From contig NZ_CP046620.1 in the NCBI RefSeq assembly GCF_009931615.1, forward strand, positions 620,001 to 684,000: DNA of 64,000 nucleotides, read 5' to 3'. The position numbers and the translations under genes are program-made. The notes under the pieces are model-generated. The model worked only from the letters and a program-made list of their open reading frames with translations, made no database searches and was not told where the DNA came from. The stretch comes from Algicella marina (lineage in GTDB: Bacteria > Pseudomonadota > Alphaproteobacteria > Rhodobacterales > Rhodobacteraceae). Shown one piece after another: positions 15,927-25,686 of the stretch. The first letter of the stretch is position 1, and every line of letters begins with the position of its first letter.

Positions 15927-17069
15927 ATGGCCCTTGCCCCCTATGCAACCCGCCCCGAAGACAGCCGGGGGCGGCTGGTGGCCGAGCCGCCGTCGCGCCA
16001 CCGCTCACCTTTCCAGCGCGACCGGGACAGGATCATTCATTCCAGTGCGTTCCGGCGGCTGAAGCACAAGACGCAGGTTTTTGTCGAGCACGAGGGCGAT
16101 TACTACCGTACCCGGCTGACGCACTCGATCGAGGTGGCGCAGGTGGCCCGTACACTGGCCAAGGCGCTCCGCCTCGACGAGGAGCTGACTGAGGCAGTGG
16201 CGCTTGCGCACGACCTCGGCCACACACCTTTCGGTCATACCGGCGAGGATGCGCTGGCAGAGGTGATGGAGCCCTACGGCGGATTCGACCACAATGCGCA
16301 GGCGCTGAAGATCGTGACCTCGCTGGAGACGCATTACGCAGATTTCGAGGGACTGAACCTGACGTGGGAGACGCTGGAAGGGATTGCCAAGCACAACGGG
16401 CCGGTGACGGGGGATCTGCCTTTCGCGCTGTCCGAATATGACGCGCGGCACGATCTCGAGCTGTCCACCCATGCTGGCGCCGAAGCGCAGGTAGCGGCGC
16501 TGGCCGATGACATAGCCTACAACAACCACGATCTGGACGACGGGTTAAGGGCAGGGCTGTTCACCGTGGGCGAGATCGCGGAGTTGCCGATCATCGGCCC
16601 GGCATACACGGCGGTGGATCGCGCCTATCCGGGGCTCCCGGCGCGCAAACGCCGCTACGAGGGGCTAAGGCGCGTCTTCGGAGCGATGGTCGAAGACGTT
16701 TTGCAGACGAGCGCCGATGCGCTGGAAGACTCCGGCGCTCAGAGCGCTGCCGGAGTTCGGGCGCTGGGGCGGCCGGTAATCTGCTTTTCTGATGGGATGT
16801 TTGCCGATCTGAAGCATATCCGTGCCTTTCTGTTCGCGCGGATGTACCGGCACCCGGATGTTGCGGAGATGCGCAAACGCTCCGACCGGATCGTGCGAGA
16901 ACTTTTCGCGGCGATCATGGCGGATGTAGCATTGATGCCGGACGACTGGCAGGCGGCGGCGGAGGCCTGCGAGGAAACGGGGCGGGCGCGGATGGTGGCC
17001 GATTACGTCGCGGGTATGACTGATCGTTTTGCGATCGATCTGCACGCACGGCTGTTCGGCACCAATTGA
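15927..17069 (+). CDS. dgt: Deoxyguanosinetriphosphate triphosphohydrolase-like protein
   Basis: 380-residue HD-domain dNTPase that splits dGTP (or other dNTPs) to nucleoside and triphosphate. The metal-binding motif is present: RLTHSIEVAQVAR, then AHDLGHTPFGHTGE with the HD pair, and LADDIAYNNHDLDDG with the last aspartate. GAGAGACC precedes the ATG. It is probably co-transcribed with argS 95 bp downstream. Its role is control of dNTP pools. Confidence 0.93.
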   Translation: MALAPYATRPEDSRGRLVAEPPSRHRSPFQRDRDRIIHSSAFRRLKHKTQVFVEHEGDYYRTRLTHSIEVAQVARTLAKALRLDEELTEAVALAHDLGHTPFGHTGEDALAEVMEPYGGFDHNAQALKIVTSLETHYADFEGLNLTWETLEGIAKHNGPVTGDLPFALSEYDARHDLELSTHAGAEAQVAALADDIAYNNHDLDDGLRAGLFTVGEIAELPIIGPAYTAVDRAYPGLPARKRRYEGLRRVFGAMVEDVLQTSADALEDSGAQSAAGVRALGRPVICFSDGMFADLKHIRAFLFARMYRHPDVAEMRKRSDRIVRELFAAIMADVALMPDDWQAAAEACEETGRARMVADYVAGMTDRFAIDLHARLFGTN

Positions 17070-17164
17070 GGGCAGGGCGGCGGCGCAGGGCGCGATCTTT
17101 CGCGTCTGGAAGCGTTGGGGGGGCTGTGTTATGCGCAGCAGCGAACGTCTGAGAGGCTGATGAA

Positions 17165-18898
17165 ATGAATGTGTTTGCCGATATCCGGGCCATGGTGGTG
17201 ACGGCTCTGGAAGCAATGATGTCCGAAGGCGCATTGCCCGCGGGCCTGTCCCTCGCCAACGTGACGGTGGAACCGCCGCGCGATGCCGCTCATGGTGATA
17301 TGGCGACCAATGCCGCGATGGTTCTGGCCAAGCCTGCCGGTCAGAAGCCCCGCGACATTGCCGACGCCCTTGCCGCGCGCCTGGTGGCGGATGCCAGGAT
17401 CGACGCTGCCGAGGTTGCAGGGCCGGGCTTTCTGAACCTGCGTCTGGCGCCTTCGGTCTGGGCTTCGGTGATCCCGGCGGTGCTGGAGGCGGGGGCCGCG
17501 TTCGGCAGTGCACCGGCAGGCAGTGGCCAGAAGATCAACGTCGAGTATGTCTCTGCCAATCCTACGGGGCCACTGCACGTCGGCCATACCCGTGGCGCGG
17601 TTTTCGGTGATGCACTGGCGGGGCTGCTGGAGTTTGTCGGCAACGAGGTGACACGGGAGTACTACATCAACGATGGCGGTGCGCAGGTCGATGTGCTGGC
17701 CCGGTCGGTTTACCTGCGTTACCTGGAGGCGCACGGGCAGGAAGTTGCGTTCCCGGACGGCACCTATCCCGGCGACTACCTGATCCCTGTCGGGCAGGCG
17801 CTGAAGGACAAGGTCGGCGACGCTTTCGTCGACATGGGCGAGCAGGGCTGGCTGGCAGAGGTGCGGGAATTCGCAACCGAAGCGATGATGCAACTGATCC
17901 GCGATGACCTGGCGGCGCTCGGCGTCGAGATGGACGTGTTCTATTCCGAAAAATCGCTGTACGGCACCGGCCGGATCGAGGGCGCGATTGCGGCGCTGGA
18001 CGGCAAGGGGCTGATCTACGAGGGTAGGCTGGAGCCGCCGAAGGGCAAATTGCCAGAGGACTGGGAGGCGCGGGAGCAGACGCTGTTCCGCTCGACCGCG
18101 CATGGTGATGACGTAGATCGGCCGGTGAAGAAATCCGACGGAGCCTGGACTTATTTCGCGCCGGATATCGCCTATCACTACGACAAGGTCGAGCGCGGCT
18201 TCGATGCGCTGATCGATGTTTTTGGTGCCGATCACGGCGGATATGTCAAACGGATGCAAGCGGCGGTGTCCGCGCTGTCGGACGGGCGGGTCCCGCTCGA
18301 CATCAAACTGACGCAACTGGTCAAGCTCTACAAGAATGGCGAGCCGTTCAAGATGAGCAAGCGGGCGGGGACGTTCGTGACGCTGCGCGACGTGATCGAC
18401 GAGGTTGGCGCAGACGTGACCCGGTTCACGATGCTGACGCGCAAGAACGATGCTCCGCTGGATTTCGATTTTGCAAAGGCAACGGAGCAGTCGAAGGACA
18501 ATCCGGTTTTTTACGTGCAGTATGCCCATGCCCGGATCGCGTCGGTGATGCGGAAGGCACAGGGTGACATTTCGGATGCGCAGCTTGCCGCGGCGGATCT
18601 TTCTGCGCTGTCACACGAGGCTGAACTGGGCCTGTTGCGCAAGGCGGCGGAATGGCCACGGCTGGTAGAGTCCGCGGCGACAGCACATGAACCGCACCGC
18701 GTCGCTTTCTACCTCTATGACCTTGCCAGCGCTTTCCACGCTTTGCAGCATTTGGGCAAGATGGAGCCGGAACTGCGGTTCCTGCGCGAGGATGCGCCTG
18801 AGGTGACAGAAGCGCGGTTGGCGCTGATCCGGTCCGTGCAGCTTGTGATTGCGGCCGGCCTTGGTATTCTGGGAGTGACTCCGGCTAACGAAATGTAA
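17165..18898 (+). CDS. argS: Arginine--tRNA ligase
   Basis: 577-residue class I aminoacyl-tRNA synthetase. The HIGH-type motif [13 protein letters not shown] is near residue 137 and the KMSKS-type loop FKMSKRAGT near 394. The DALR anticodon-binding domain occupies the C-terminus ([19 protein letters not shown]). It charges tRNA-Arg in the cytoplasm. Gene order dgt-argS-SPOR-nagZ-scpAB is common in Rhodobacterales. Confidence 0.97.
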   Translation: MNVFADIRAMVVTALEAMMSEGALPAGLSLANVTVEPPRDAAHGDMATNAAMVLAKPAGQKPRDIADALAARLVADARIDAAEVAGPGFLNLRLAPSVWASVIPAVLEAGAAFGSAPAGSGQKINVEYVSANPTGPLHVGHTRGAVFGDALAGLLEFVGNEVTREYYINDGGAQVDVLARSVYLRYLEAHGQEVAFPDGTYPGDYLIPVGQALKDKVGDAFVDMGEQGWLAEVREFATEAMMQLIRDDLAALGVEMDVFYSEKSLYGTGRIEGAIAALDGKGLIYEGRLEPPKGKLPEDWEAREQTLFRSTAHGDDVDRPVKKSDGAWTYFAPDIAYHYDKVERGFDALIDVFGADHGGYVKRMQAAVSALSDGRVPLDIKLTQLVKLYKNGEPFKMSKRAGTFVTLRDVIDEVGADVTRFTMLTRKNDAPLDFDFAKATEQSKDNPVFYVQYAHARIASVMRKAQGDISDAQLAAADLSALSHEAELGLLRKAAEWPRLVESAATAHEPHRVAFYLYDLASAFHALQHLGKMEPELRFLREDAPEVTEARLALIRSVQLVIAAGLGILGVTPANEM

Positions 18899-18982
18899 CC
18901 TTTTTGCGTTACGCATAATATTTCGGGGTTGGTACTGAGGTAAACACAAGATAGTGTGTGCGCGAGCAGAGGCACGCCGAAC

Positions 18983-19897
18983 ATGCAGGATATGACATAT
19001 GGTGATTCCCACGAGGAGGGTCCGGTCGGGGCCGCCTTTTGGGTTGGTGTTTTGGTCAAGTGGGGCGGGGCGCTGCTGTCGCTCGCGCTCGTGGTGTTGC
19101 TGGTGCTCTGGGCCTGGCGGCTGACCACCCGCGACCCCGGCGAGGTGCCGGTGATCAAGGCGCTGGGCGGAGCCGTGCGCGTGGCTCCGGAAGTGCCGGG
19201 CGGCCGAACGGAAAACCACCAGGGACTGGAGGTCAACGAGGTGCTGGCCGGCGAAGAGGCCGGGCTGCCGAGACAGGCCGAGCTTGCGCCACCACCGGCA
19301 ACGCTGGCCGAGGAGGACCAACCCGGGCCACTGGCACCGGAAGTGCTGCCCGCGATCCCGGAGGACCCGTCGGAGGCGCCGGAAACGATCACAGTGGAGC
19401 GTGAGGGCGGCGATGAGGTCGAGGTGGAGGTTCCCGGCGGCTCTGGCGACGATCTTCAGGCCCTGATCAACGAGGCCGTGCGCGGCGTGGTTGAAGAACC
19501 GGCGGAGAGCGGAGGCAACGAAATCGTTGCTGTGCTGCCGCGTCCTCGGCCGAGCGATCTGCGGGCCGGAACGGGGGCCGTCAGCCAGAGCACGGCAGTC
19601 GGCACGGAATCAGCGCAGACAGGATCCGAGATCGCCTCGGTGGCGATTGGAACCCGCACCATTCAACTGGGCGCCTTTGACAGCGAGCGGGATGCGCGCA
19701 CGGCGTGGGACCAGTTGGCGCGGCTTCACACTGATCTGTTGGCGAGCCGCGACCGTTATATCCAGGAAGCCCAGTCCAACGGACGCACATTCTATCGCCT
19801 GCGGGTGCTGGGTTTTGACAGTTCGGCGGAGCAGAACAGCCTCTGCGAAGCGCTCAAGGCGCGGCTCGTGGCATGCATCCCGGTGACGGCACGATGA
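18983..19897 (+). CDS. SPOR domain-containing membrane protein
   Basis: About 304 residues from MQDMTYGDSHEEG. A single transmembrane helix lies at about residues 20-45 (LLSLALVVLLVLWAW). A long acidic, proline-rich periplasmic linker follows, then a C-terminal SPOR domain (IQLGAFDSERDARTAWDQL to the end). SPOR domains bind denuded septal peptidoglycan, so it probably acts at the division site. The stop overlaps the nagZ start (ATGA), linking it with another cell-wall gene. The exact start is uncertain between 18956, 18983 and 18992. Confidence 0.88.
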   Translation: MQDMTYGDSHEEGPVGAAFWVGVLVKWGGALLSLALVVLLVLWAWRLTTRDPGEVPVIKALGGAVRVAPEVPGGRTENHQGLEVNEVLAGEEAGLPRQAELAPPPATLAEEDQPGPLAPEVLPAIPEDPSEAPETITVEREGGDEVEVEVPGGSGDDLQALINEAVRGVVEEPAESGGNEIVAVLPRPRPSDLRAGTGAVSQSTAVGTESAQTGSEIASVAIGTRTIQLGAFDSERDARTAWDQLARLHTDLLASRDRYIQEAQSNGRTFYRLRVLGFDSSAEQNSLCEALKARLVACIPVTAR

Positions 19898-20907
19898 GCG
19901 CGGCGCGGGCAGCGATCTTCGGCTGTACGGGACCAGTGCTGGAGGCGGATGAACGGGCGTTTCTGCGTGAAGCCGATCCTTGGGGATTTATCCTTTTTGC
20001 TCGCAATCTGGAGACCCCGGAACAGATCCGGGCGTTGACTAGCGAACTTCGGGCGACGGTGGGCCGCAACGCGCCAATTCTGATCGACCAGGAAGGCGGG
20101 CGCGTGGCACGTCTGCTGCCACCGCATTGGACAGGCTGGGAGGACGCGCTGCCATTCGTTGCACGGTTCTCGCCGGAAGCGGGGGCGGAAGCGATGCGCC
20201 TGCGCTACCATGTCATCGGCACGGAACTTCGGGCACTGGGCATTGACGTCAACTGTGCGCCGATGGCCGATATTGCCCAACCTGACACGCACCCGGTGGT
20301 GCGCACCCGCTGCTATGGCACCGATGCCGGCACAGTCGCCCAGATGGCACGCGCCGTGACGGAAGGGTTGGCGCTAGGCGGCGTGTTACCAATCCTGAAA
20401 CACATTCCCGGCCATGGCCGGACCGACCTCGATAGCCACGCGGACCTGCCAGTGGTGCATGCCGATGCGGTGACGCTGAACGCAGAGGATTTCGCGCCGT
20501 TCCGGGATTTGGCCGATTTGCCAATGGCGATGACGGCGCATGTCGTCTATCCCGCGCATGACGCGGAAAATTGTGCCACATGGTCACCGAAGATGATCTC
20601 GCTGATCCGAGAGACTATTGGTTTCGACGGCCTTCTGATGAGCGACGACATTTCCATGCACGCGCTGACGGGGACGATGGACGTTCGCGTCAGCAAGGCG
20701 CTGGATGCGGGCTGTGATATCATCCTCCATTGCAATGGCGAGCGGGACGAAATGGCGGCGATTGCCGCGGTTGCACCCCGGTTGGAGGGCGACGCGCTTC
20801 GGCGCGCGGAAGCGGCGTTGGCTGCCCGGACGGAAGTTCAGCCCATCGACGTGCCAGCAACGCTCGCCCGGATTGAAGACCTGAAGGAGGCCGCCCATGC
20901 CCGATGA
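19894..20907 (+). CDS. nagZ: Beta-N-acetylhexosaminidase (peptidoglycan recycling)
   Basis: 337-residue family GH3 glycosidase that removes GlcNAc from anhydro-muropeptides in the cytoplasm. KHIPGHGRTDLDSH near residue 169 is the NagZ signature with the flexible-loop His/Asp pair. LLMSDDISMHAL carries the nucleophile aspartate. The ATG at 19894 overlaps the SPOR gene stop; seven in-frame codons upstream are disregarded. It overlaps scpA by 11 bases. Confidence 0.95.
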   Translation: MSAARAAIFGCTGPVLEADERAFLREADPWGFILFARNLETPEQIRALTSELRATVGRNAPILIDQEGGRVARLLPPHWTGWEDALPFVARFSPEAGAEAMRLRYHVIGTELRALGIDVNCAPMADIAQPDTHPVVRTRCYGTDAGTVAQMARAVTEGLALGGVLPILKHIPGHGRTDLDSHADLPVVHADAVTLNAEDFAPFRDLADLPMAMTAHVVYPAHDAENCATWSPKMISLIRETIGFDGLLMSDDISMHALTGTMDVRVSKALDAGCDIILHCNGERDEMAAIAAVAPRLEGDALRRAEAALAARTEVQPIDVPATLARIEDLKEAAHAR

Positions 20908-21682
20908 TCAGTTCGTCGATCAGGGCCAAACAACCGAGGCCCGCCTTGCCGCCGAGGCGTTGGTCGTCGATGTCGACGGGTTTGAGGGGCCGCTTGACCT
21001 GTTGCTGACACTGGCGCGGACGCAAAAGGTGGATTTGCGCCGCATTTCAGTGCTGGCATTGGCGGAGCAGTATCTTGGCTTTGTGGAGCAGGCGAAGAAG
21101 CTGCGCATCGAACTGGCCGCCGACTACCTTGTGATGGCGGCCTGGCTGGCATTCCTTAAATCCCGTTTACTGCTGCCACCGGATCCGGCAGAGGAAGGCC
21201 CCTCGGGTGAAGACCTTGCCGCCCATCTGGCATTCCAGCTTGAGCGGCTGGAGGCAATGCGCCGGGCCGCAGCTCAGTTGATGGGGCGTGATCAGCTTGG
21301 CCGGGATTTTTTCGCCCGAGGTGAACCGCAGGCAATGACCACAAAAAAGAAGGTGGAGTATTCGGCGACGGTTTTGGATCTGATGCAGGCTTATGCCCGC
21401 ATCAAGACACGGGACGATTTTCAGCCATTCCACCTCAAACGCGGCCCGATATACACGATGGAGCAGGCGCTGGAACGAATGCGCGGGTTGATTGGCCATG
21501 CGACGGAATGGTCGGCACTGGAACAGTTTCTGCCTGAAGGCTGGCAGCTTGATCCGAAAAAGCGCCGCTCCGCCGTGGCAGCGACTTTTGCCGCCAGCCT
21601 TGAACTGGTCAAATCGGGCCGGTTGAGCATCCGTCAGGAAGAAACGTTCGCGCCGATCCAGTTGCGCAGGAACGACGGATGA
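20897..21682 (+). CDS. scpA: Segregation and condensation protein A
   Basis: 261-residue kleisin subunit of the Smc-ScpAB condensin, needed for chromosome compaction and segregation. The N-terminal Smc-binding region FEGPLDLLLTLARTQKVDL is characteristic. A C-terminal winged-helix segment follows. It overlaps nagZ upstream and scpB downstream (ATGA), giving tight translational coupling. Confidence 0.94.
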   Translation: MPDDQFVDQGQTTEARLAAEALVVDVDGFEGPLDLLLTLARTQKVDLRRISVLALAEQYLGFVEQAKKLRIELAADYLVMAAWLAFLKSRLLLPPDPAEEGPSGEDLAAHLAFQLERLEAMRRAAAQLMGRDQLGRDFFARGEPQAMTTKKKVEYSATVLDLMQAYARIKTRDDFQPFHLKRGPIYTMEQALERMRGLIGHATEWSALEQFLPEGWQLDPKKRRSAVAATFAASLELVKSGRLSIRQEETFAPIQLRRNDG

Positions 21683-22329
21683 GTGACGGGGCCGAACAAG
21701 GCAGTGTCGCCTCTTTGTTCGAGGCGCCGCCGCTGGCGGAGCAGGAACGGATGATCGAGGCAATCCTGTTCGCCGCTGACAAGCCAATGACGCTGGCGCA
21801 GATCGAGGCACGGATGCCGCACGGCTCAGACGCGGGTGAAGCGCTGACCTATCTGCGCAAACGCTACGAGGGCAGGGGCGTACAGGTTTCGAAAATCGGC
21901 GACGCCTATGCGTTCCGCACGGCGGGCGATCTCGGCTTTTTGATGAGCCGCGAGAGCGTGGAGCCGCGTAAACTGTCGCGCGCGGCCATCGAAACGCTGG
22001 CGATTATCGCATATCACCAGCCGGTGACGCGGGCCGAAATCGAGGAGATCCGCGGCGTGTCCGTCTCTCGCGGCACGCTGGATTTGCTGCTGGAGCTTGA
22101 ATGGATCAAGATCGGCCGCAGACGAATGACGCCGGGGCGGCCAGCGACATTTGTGGTGACCCAAGGCTTCCTCGACCACTTCGCACTGGAGAGTGCAAAG
22201 GACCTGCCTGGCATTCGCGAATTGCGCGATGCCGGGTTGCTGGAAAACCGGCCGATGCCTGGCAAGGGCGCTGAGCAGGACGACGGCGACGGCGAGGATG
22301 ACGACGATCAGGACGACATGTTCGAGTAG
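21679..22329 (+). CDS. scpB: Segregation and condensation protein B
   Basis: 216-residue ScpB with two winged-helix domains; IEAILFAADKPMTLAQIEAR and IETLAIIAYHQPVTRAEIEE are family hallmarks. The C-terminus is an acidic tail of Asp/Glu repeats. It dimerises and binds ScpA in the condensin complex. It converges with dCTP deaminase, whose stop is 3 bp away. Confidence 0.94.
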   Translation: MSDGAEQGSVASLFEAPPLAEQERMIEAILFAADKPMTLAQIEARMPHGSDAGEALTYLRKRYEGRGVQVSKIGDAYAFRTAGDLGFLMSRESVEPRKLSRAAIETLAIIAYHQPVTRAEIEEIRGVSVSRGTLDLLLELEWIKIGRRRMTPGRPATFVVTQGFLDHFALESAKDLPGIRELRDAGLLENRPMPGKGAEQDDGDGEDDDDQDDMFE

Positions 22330-22332
22330 GCG

Positions 22333-23421
22333 TCAGCCACGGAAATGCTTGGACAGCTTCAGAGACTGGCCCTGGTAGTTGGATTTTAGGTCCGCGCCGT
22401 AGAGCCTGTCGGGGCGTTCCGACATACGCTCGTAGACCAAACGTCCGACGATCTGGCCATGCTCCAGCGCGAAGGGCGCTTCGTGGCAGCGCACCTCCAG
22501 TACGCCGCGCGAGCCGGTGCCGCCGGTGGCGGAATGGCCAAAGCCCGGATCGAAGAAACCCGCGTAATGCACGCGGAACTCGCCCACCATCGCGAGGTAG
22601 GGCGCCATCTCGGCGGCGTAGTCGGGCGGCACGTGCACCGCCTCGCGGCTAACGAGGATGTAGAACGCGCCGGGGTCGAGGATGATGCGGCCCTCCGGTG
22701 CTCTGACCTCTTCCCAGAAATCGGGGATCGCATAGTGCCCCAGCTTGTCGAGGTCGATCAGGCCAGTGTGCGGTTTGGCGCGGTAGCCGACGATGGCATC
22801 CTTGCCGCGGTCGAGATCGACAGAGAAGCCAAGGCCGTCGTCGATATGGGCCGGACCGTCGACGAGTCTGACATCATCATGCAGCGCCGAAAGCTCACTG
22901 TCCGTCAGTGCCGCCCTGCCACGGTGAAAGCGGATCTGATTCAAACGCAGGCCGGGCCGGGCAAGGACTGAGAAGGATCGCGGTGAGATTTCCGCGTAGA
23001 GCGGGCCGCGATAGCCTGCCTCGACCCGGTCGAATTCCGTTGCGCCATCGGTGATCAGCCGGGTGAAGAGGTCGAGCCGGCCGGTGGAAGACTTGGCGTT
23101 GGCGATCGCAGAAACATTGCCGGGCAGGGCCAGAGCCTCACGCAATTCGACAAGGTAGACACAACCCTTTTCCAGCACCGTTCCCTGCTTCAGGTCGATT
23201 TCGTGCATGGCGAAGTCAGGCAGGCGTTGTGCCATTGTCCTGCGTTCCCCGGGCAGGAACGAAGCGCGCACGCGCCACGCACGGTCGCCGAGCCGCAGAT
23301 CCAGCGAGGCCGGTTGAATCTGGTCGCTGTCTGCAGGATGGGAGAGCGTGATCGCGTCGTCATTGATCATCTCGGCAATGCCTTGCGACGGCAGGACGCC
23401 GTGAGATTGCGTGTCGGTCAT
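22333..23421 (-). CDS. dcd: 2'-deoxycytidine 5'-triphosphate deaminase (double-length form)
   Basis: 362-residue dCTP deaminase of the long alphaproteobacterial type, converting dCTP to dUTP for thymidylate synthesis. It looks like two dUTPase-fold modules in tandem. The N-terminal half has IQPASLDLRLGDRAW. The C-terminal half has YAGFFDPGFGHSATGGTGSR followed by EVRCHEAPFALEHGQIVGRL. The standard enzyme is about 190 residues. With ThyX in this window it supplies dTMP. Confidence 0.92.
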   Translation of the reverse strand: MTDTQSHGVLPSQGIAEMINDDAITLSHPADSDQIQPASLDLRLGDRAWRVRASFLPGERRTMAQRLPDFAMHEIDLKQGTVLEKGCVYLVELREALALPGNVSAIANAKSSTGRLDLFTRLITDGATEFDRVEAGYRGPLYAEISPRSFSVLARPGLRLNQIRFHRGRAALTDSELSALHDDVRLVDGPAHIDDGLGFSVDLDRGKDAIVGYRAKPHTGLIDLDKLGHYAIPDFWEEVRAPEGRIILDPGAFYILVSREAVHVPPDYAAEMAPYLAMVGEFRVHYAGFFDPGFGHSATGGTGSRGVLEVRCHEAPFALEHGQIVGRLVYERMSERPDRLYGADLKSNYQGQSLKLSKHFRG

Positions 23422-23447
23422 GGCCTGTCTCCCAGTCGCCGGATGTG

Positions 23448-23486
23448 AAAAAGGCGCCCGATGTCCACGAGGACAGGCGCCTTTTC
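23448..23486 (-). terminator. Terminator downstream of tRNA-Pro (bidirectional)
   Basis: GGCGCC stems separated by about 18 bases (with an inner TGTCC/GGACA stem) and flanked on both sides by A/T tracts. On the minus strand it reads GGCGCC...GGCGCCTTTTT. It ends the tRNA transcript before the dcd start at 23421. Confidence 0.8.
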
Positions 23487-23494
23487 AGGGTATT

Positions 23495-23571
23495 TGGTCG
23501 GGCTAGCGAGATTCGAACTCACGACCTTTCGTCCCCCAGACGAACGCGCTACCAGACTGCGCTATAGCCCG
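23495..23571 (-). tRNA. tRNA-Pro (anticodon GGG)
   Basis: 77-nt tRNA including an encoded CCA end. The acceptor stem is CGGGCTA/TAGCCCG with discriminator A. The D arm is GCGC...GCGC. The anticodon stem TTCGT/ACGAA has loop CTGGGGG (anticodon GGG at 23535-23537, G37). The variable loop is AGGTC and the T arm GTGAG-TTCGAAT-CTCGC. All stems pair. It decodes CCC/CCU proline codons. Confidence 0.97.
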
Positions 23572-23616
23572 CCGAGACCCGTGTATACCGGGATTTCACA
23601 CGGGTGCAAGCTTGTT

Positions 23617-24282
23617 TCATGCGCCTTCGACATGTTGCGCCATCCGTGCGCGCAGGCGGGAAAGGCGGGCGAGAATCTTGCGTATTTCCTCGGCCCGTGC
23701 CTGCTGCCGCGGATCGGGCGGGAAGGGGCGCCGGGACTTTTCCTCTTCGCGGGCGAAGAGATCGAACTGGCGGTCGTCTTCCAACCGGGGAGCCTCCGGT
23801 TCGCGGCGGATGCGGATCGGCCTCGGCGTCGGGCGTGGATCGGGTAGCGCGGCGGGCGGTTCTGTCGCTGCCACCGGCGTTTTGGCCGGCATTGCCTTCG
23901 CGACTTCGTTCGCAGGTGTGTCGGCAGCAGTCACCTTCGTGGGTGCAGGCGTTACGGGGGCAGGGGGCGGGGAGGCCGGCGCGGTGCTGTCCTCGTTCAG
24001 ACTGACCGTGCCGAGCGCCGCAACCTGTTTGGCGCCGTTTTCCTTTAATTGCTTCTGCACACCCTTGATCGTCATGCCCTCGTTGTAGAGCAGGTTCTGG
24101 ATGCCGGAGAGCAGGTCTATGTCTTGCGGACGATAATAGCGCCGACCGCCGCCGCGCTTAATCGGCTTGATCTGTGTGAAGCGGCTTTCCCAGAAGCGCA
24201 GGACATGTGCTGGGACGTCGAGTATCTCGGCAACTTCGCTGATGGTGCGAAAGGCTTCGGAGGATTTCCGGACGGTGGCCAT
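23617..24282 (-). CDS. MerR family transcriptional regulator
   Basis: 221-residue protein with an N-terminal MerR helix-turn-helix ([20 protein letters not shown], then [14 protein letters not shown]; residues about 12-80). A Pro/Ala-rich linker and a basic C-terminal segment follow, with no metal-binding cysteines. It follows ihfA by 8 bp at the end of the DUF177-rpmF-plsX-fabH-ihfA cluster, a conserved alphaproteobacterial position. Its targets are unknown. Confidence 0.9.
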   Translation of the reverse strand: MATVRKSSEAFRTISEVAEILDVPAHVLRFWESRFTQIKPIKRGGGRRYYRPQDIDLLSGIQNLLYNEGMTIKGVQKQLKENGAKQVAALGTVSLNEDSTAPASPPPAPVTPAPTKVTAADTPANEVAKAMPAKTPVAATEPPAALPDPRPTPRPIRIRREPEAPRLEDDRQFDLFAREEEKSRRPFPPDPRQQARAEEIRKILARLSRLRARMAQHVEGA

Positions 24283-24290
24283 CGGCGCAC

Positions 24291-24593
24291 CTAACGCTTG
24301 TTGCCGGCGTCTACCCTATCTTTCATCAGGTGGGACGGACGGAAGGTGAGCACGCGTCGTGGTGCTATGGGCACTTCCTCACCCGTCTTGGGATTGCGGC
24401 CAACACGGGCGGTCTTGGTGCGGACGTTGAATGTGGCGAAGGAGGAGATCTTGACGCTCTCTCCGGCGACAAGAGCGTCCGACATGTGCTTGATTACGGA
24501 TTCGACGAGTTCGGCACTTTCCTTGCGCGAAAGGCCCACTTCCTGGAACACGGCTTCGCTCAAATCCATACGCGTCAACGTCGTTTCACTCAT
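24291..24593 (-). CDS. ihfA: Integration host factor subunit alpha
   Basis: 100-residue DNA-bending histone-like protein. [19 protein letters not shown] and the beta-arm region [20 protein letters not shown] are visible; the proline at the arm tip intercalates into DNA. It heterodimerises with IhfB (not in this window). The 115-bp leader has a TATAGA element and an upstream TTGACT, so it may have its own promoter in addition to read-through from fabH. Confidence 0.96.
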   Translation of the reverse strand: MSETTLTRMDLSEAVFQEVGLSRKESAELVESVIKHMSDALVAGESVKISSFATFNVRTKTARVGRNPKTGEEVPIAPRRVLTFRPSHLMKDRVDAGNKR

Positions 24594-24708
24594 TGCACAT
24601 TCCCTACATTCTATAAAGTATTGAGAACGCTAGTGGGATTCGGGAAAGCGAGTCAATATCGCCAGCCATGAATGCCTTGCAGACAAAGGTATTTGCGCCG
24701 GATGCCGC

Positions 24709-25686
24709 CTACCAGCGCAGGGTCGCGGCGCCCCATGCCAGGCCACCGCCAATTGCTTCCATCAGCAGCAGGTCACCGCGCTGGAACCTTCCGTCCTGGT
24801 TCGCGACCGACAGCGCCAGCGGGATCGAGGCGGCAGAGGTATTGCCGTGATCCTGGACCGTGACGATGATCTTTTCCATTGGGATGCCGATCCTTTGCGC
24901 GGTGGCCTTGATTATCCTCAGATTGGCCTGATGGGGGACCACCCACGCCACATCCTCGACACTGAGGCCGGACGTGAGCAGGGCTTCCTCACCGGCTTCG
25001 GCCAGCTTGGCGACTGCATGGCGGAACACTTCGCGTCCCTGCATCTTCAGAACGCCTGCCTTCTGGGTCGTGGAAACACCGCCGTCGACGTAAAGAAGGT
25101 CGTTGTATTGGCCATCAGAGTAGATGTTGGTGGAAAGGATGCCCCTATCTTCCGGGGTGCCGTCTGCCGGGGCAGCTTCAAGGACCAGCGCACCGGCGCC
25201 ATCACCAAACAGTACGGATGTGGTACGGTCGTTCCAATCCAGAATGCGGCTGAAAGTTTCGGCTCCGATCAACAGCACCCGTTTCGCCTGGCCGGAAACG
25301 ATAAGCGCGTTGGCGTTTGCCAGACCGTAGATAAAGCCAGCGCAAACGGCCTGAATGTCAAAGGCGAAACCACCGGTCATGCCGATGGCATGTTGGACGC
25401 GCGTGGCCGTGGACGGGAAGGTTTGATCTGGGGTGGCTGTCGCCAGAACCAGCGCATCTATGCTCGATGCCTCGAAACCGGCGTTGTCCAACGCCATGCG
25501 TGCAGCGGCAATGGCTAGATCGGACGTTTTCTGGCCCTCGGCTGCGAAATGACGGCGTTCGATACCGGAGCGGGAACGAATCCACTCATCGCTGGTATCC
25601 ATCATACTTTCTAATTCTGCATTCTCGACCACGCGGTCTGGCAGATAGTGGCCGGCGCCCACGGCGACGGCGCGAAGAGGTTTCAT
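24709..25686 (-). CDS. fabH: Beta-ketoacyl-ACP synthase III
   Basis: 325-residue KAS III starting fatty-acid chains by condensing acetyl-CoA with malonyl-ACP. The catalytic triad is visible: Cys115 in AVCAGF, His in VVPHQANLRII, and Asn in DHGNTSAASIP. The start overlaps the plsX stop by ATGA. Length is normal. Confidence 0.96.
   Translation of the reverse strand: MKPLRAVAVGAGHYLPDRVVENAELESMMDTSDEWIRSRSGIERRHFAAEGQKTSDLAIAAARMALDNAGFEASSIDALVLATATPDQTFPSTATRVQHAIGMTGGFAFDIQAVCAGFIYGLANANALIVSGQAKRVLLIGAETFSRILDWNDRTTSVLFGDGAGALVLEAAPADGTPEDRGILSTNIYSDGQYNDLLYVDGGVSTTQKAGVLKMQGREVFRHAVAKLAEAGEEALLTSGLSVEDVAWVVPHQANLRIIKATAQRIGIPMEKIIVTVQDHGNTSAASIPLALSVANQDGRFQRGDLLLMEAIGGGLAWGAATLRW

Noticed and set aside
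18900-18950. dif-like string around GTTACGCATAATATTT
   Set aside because: Matches only the XerC half and lacks the XerD half; position is simply the argS-SPOR gap.
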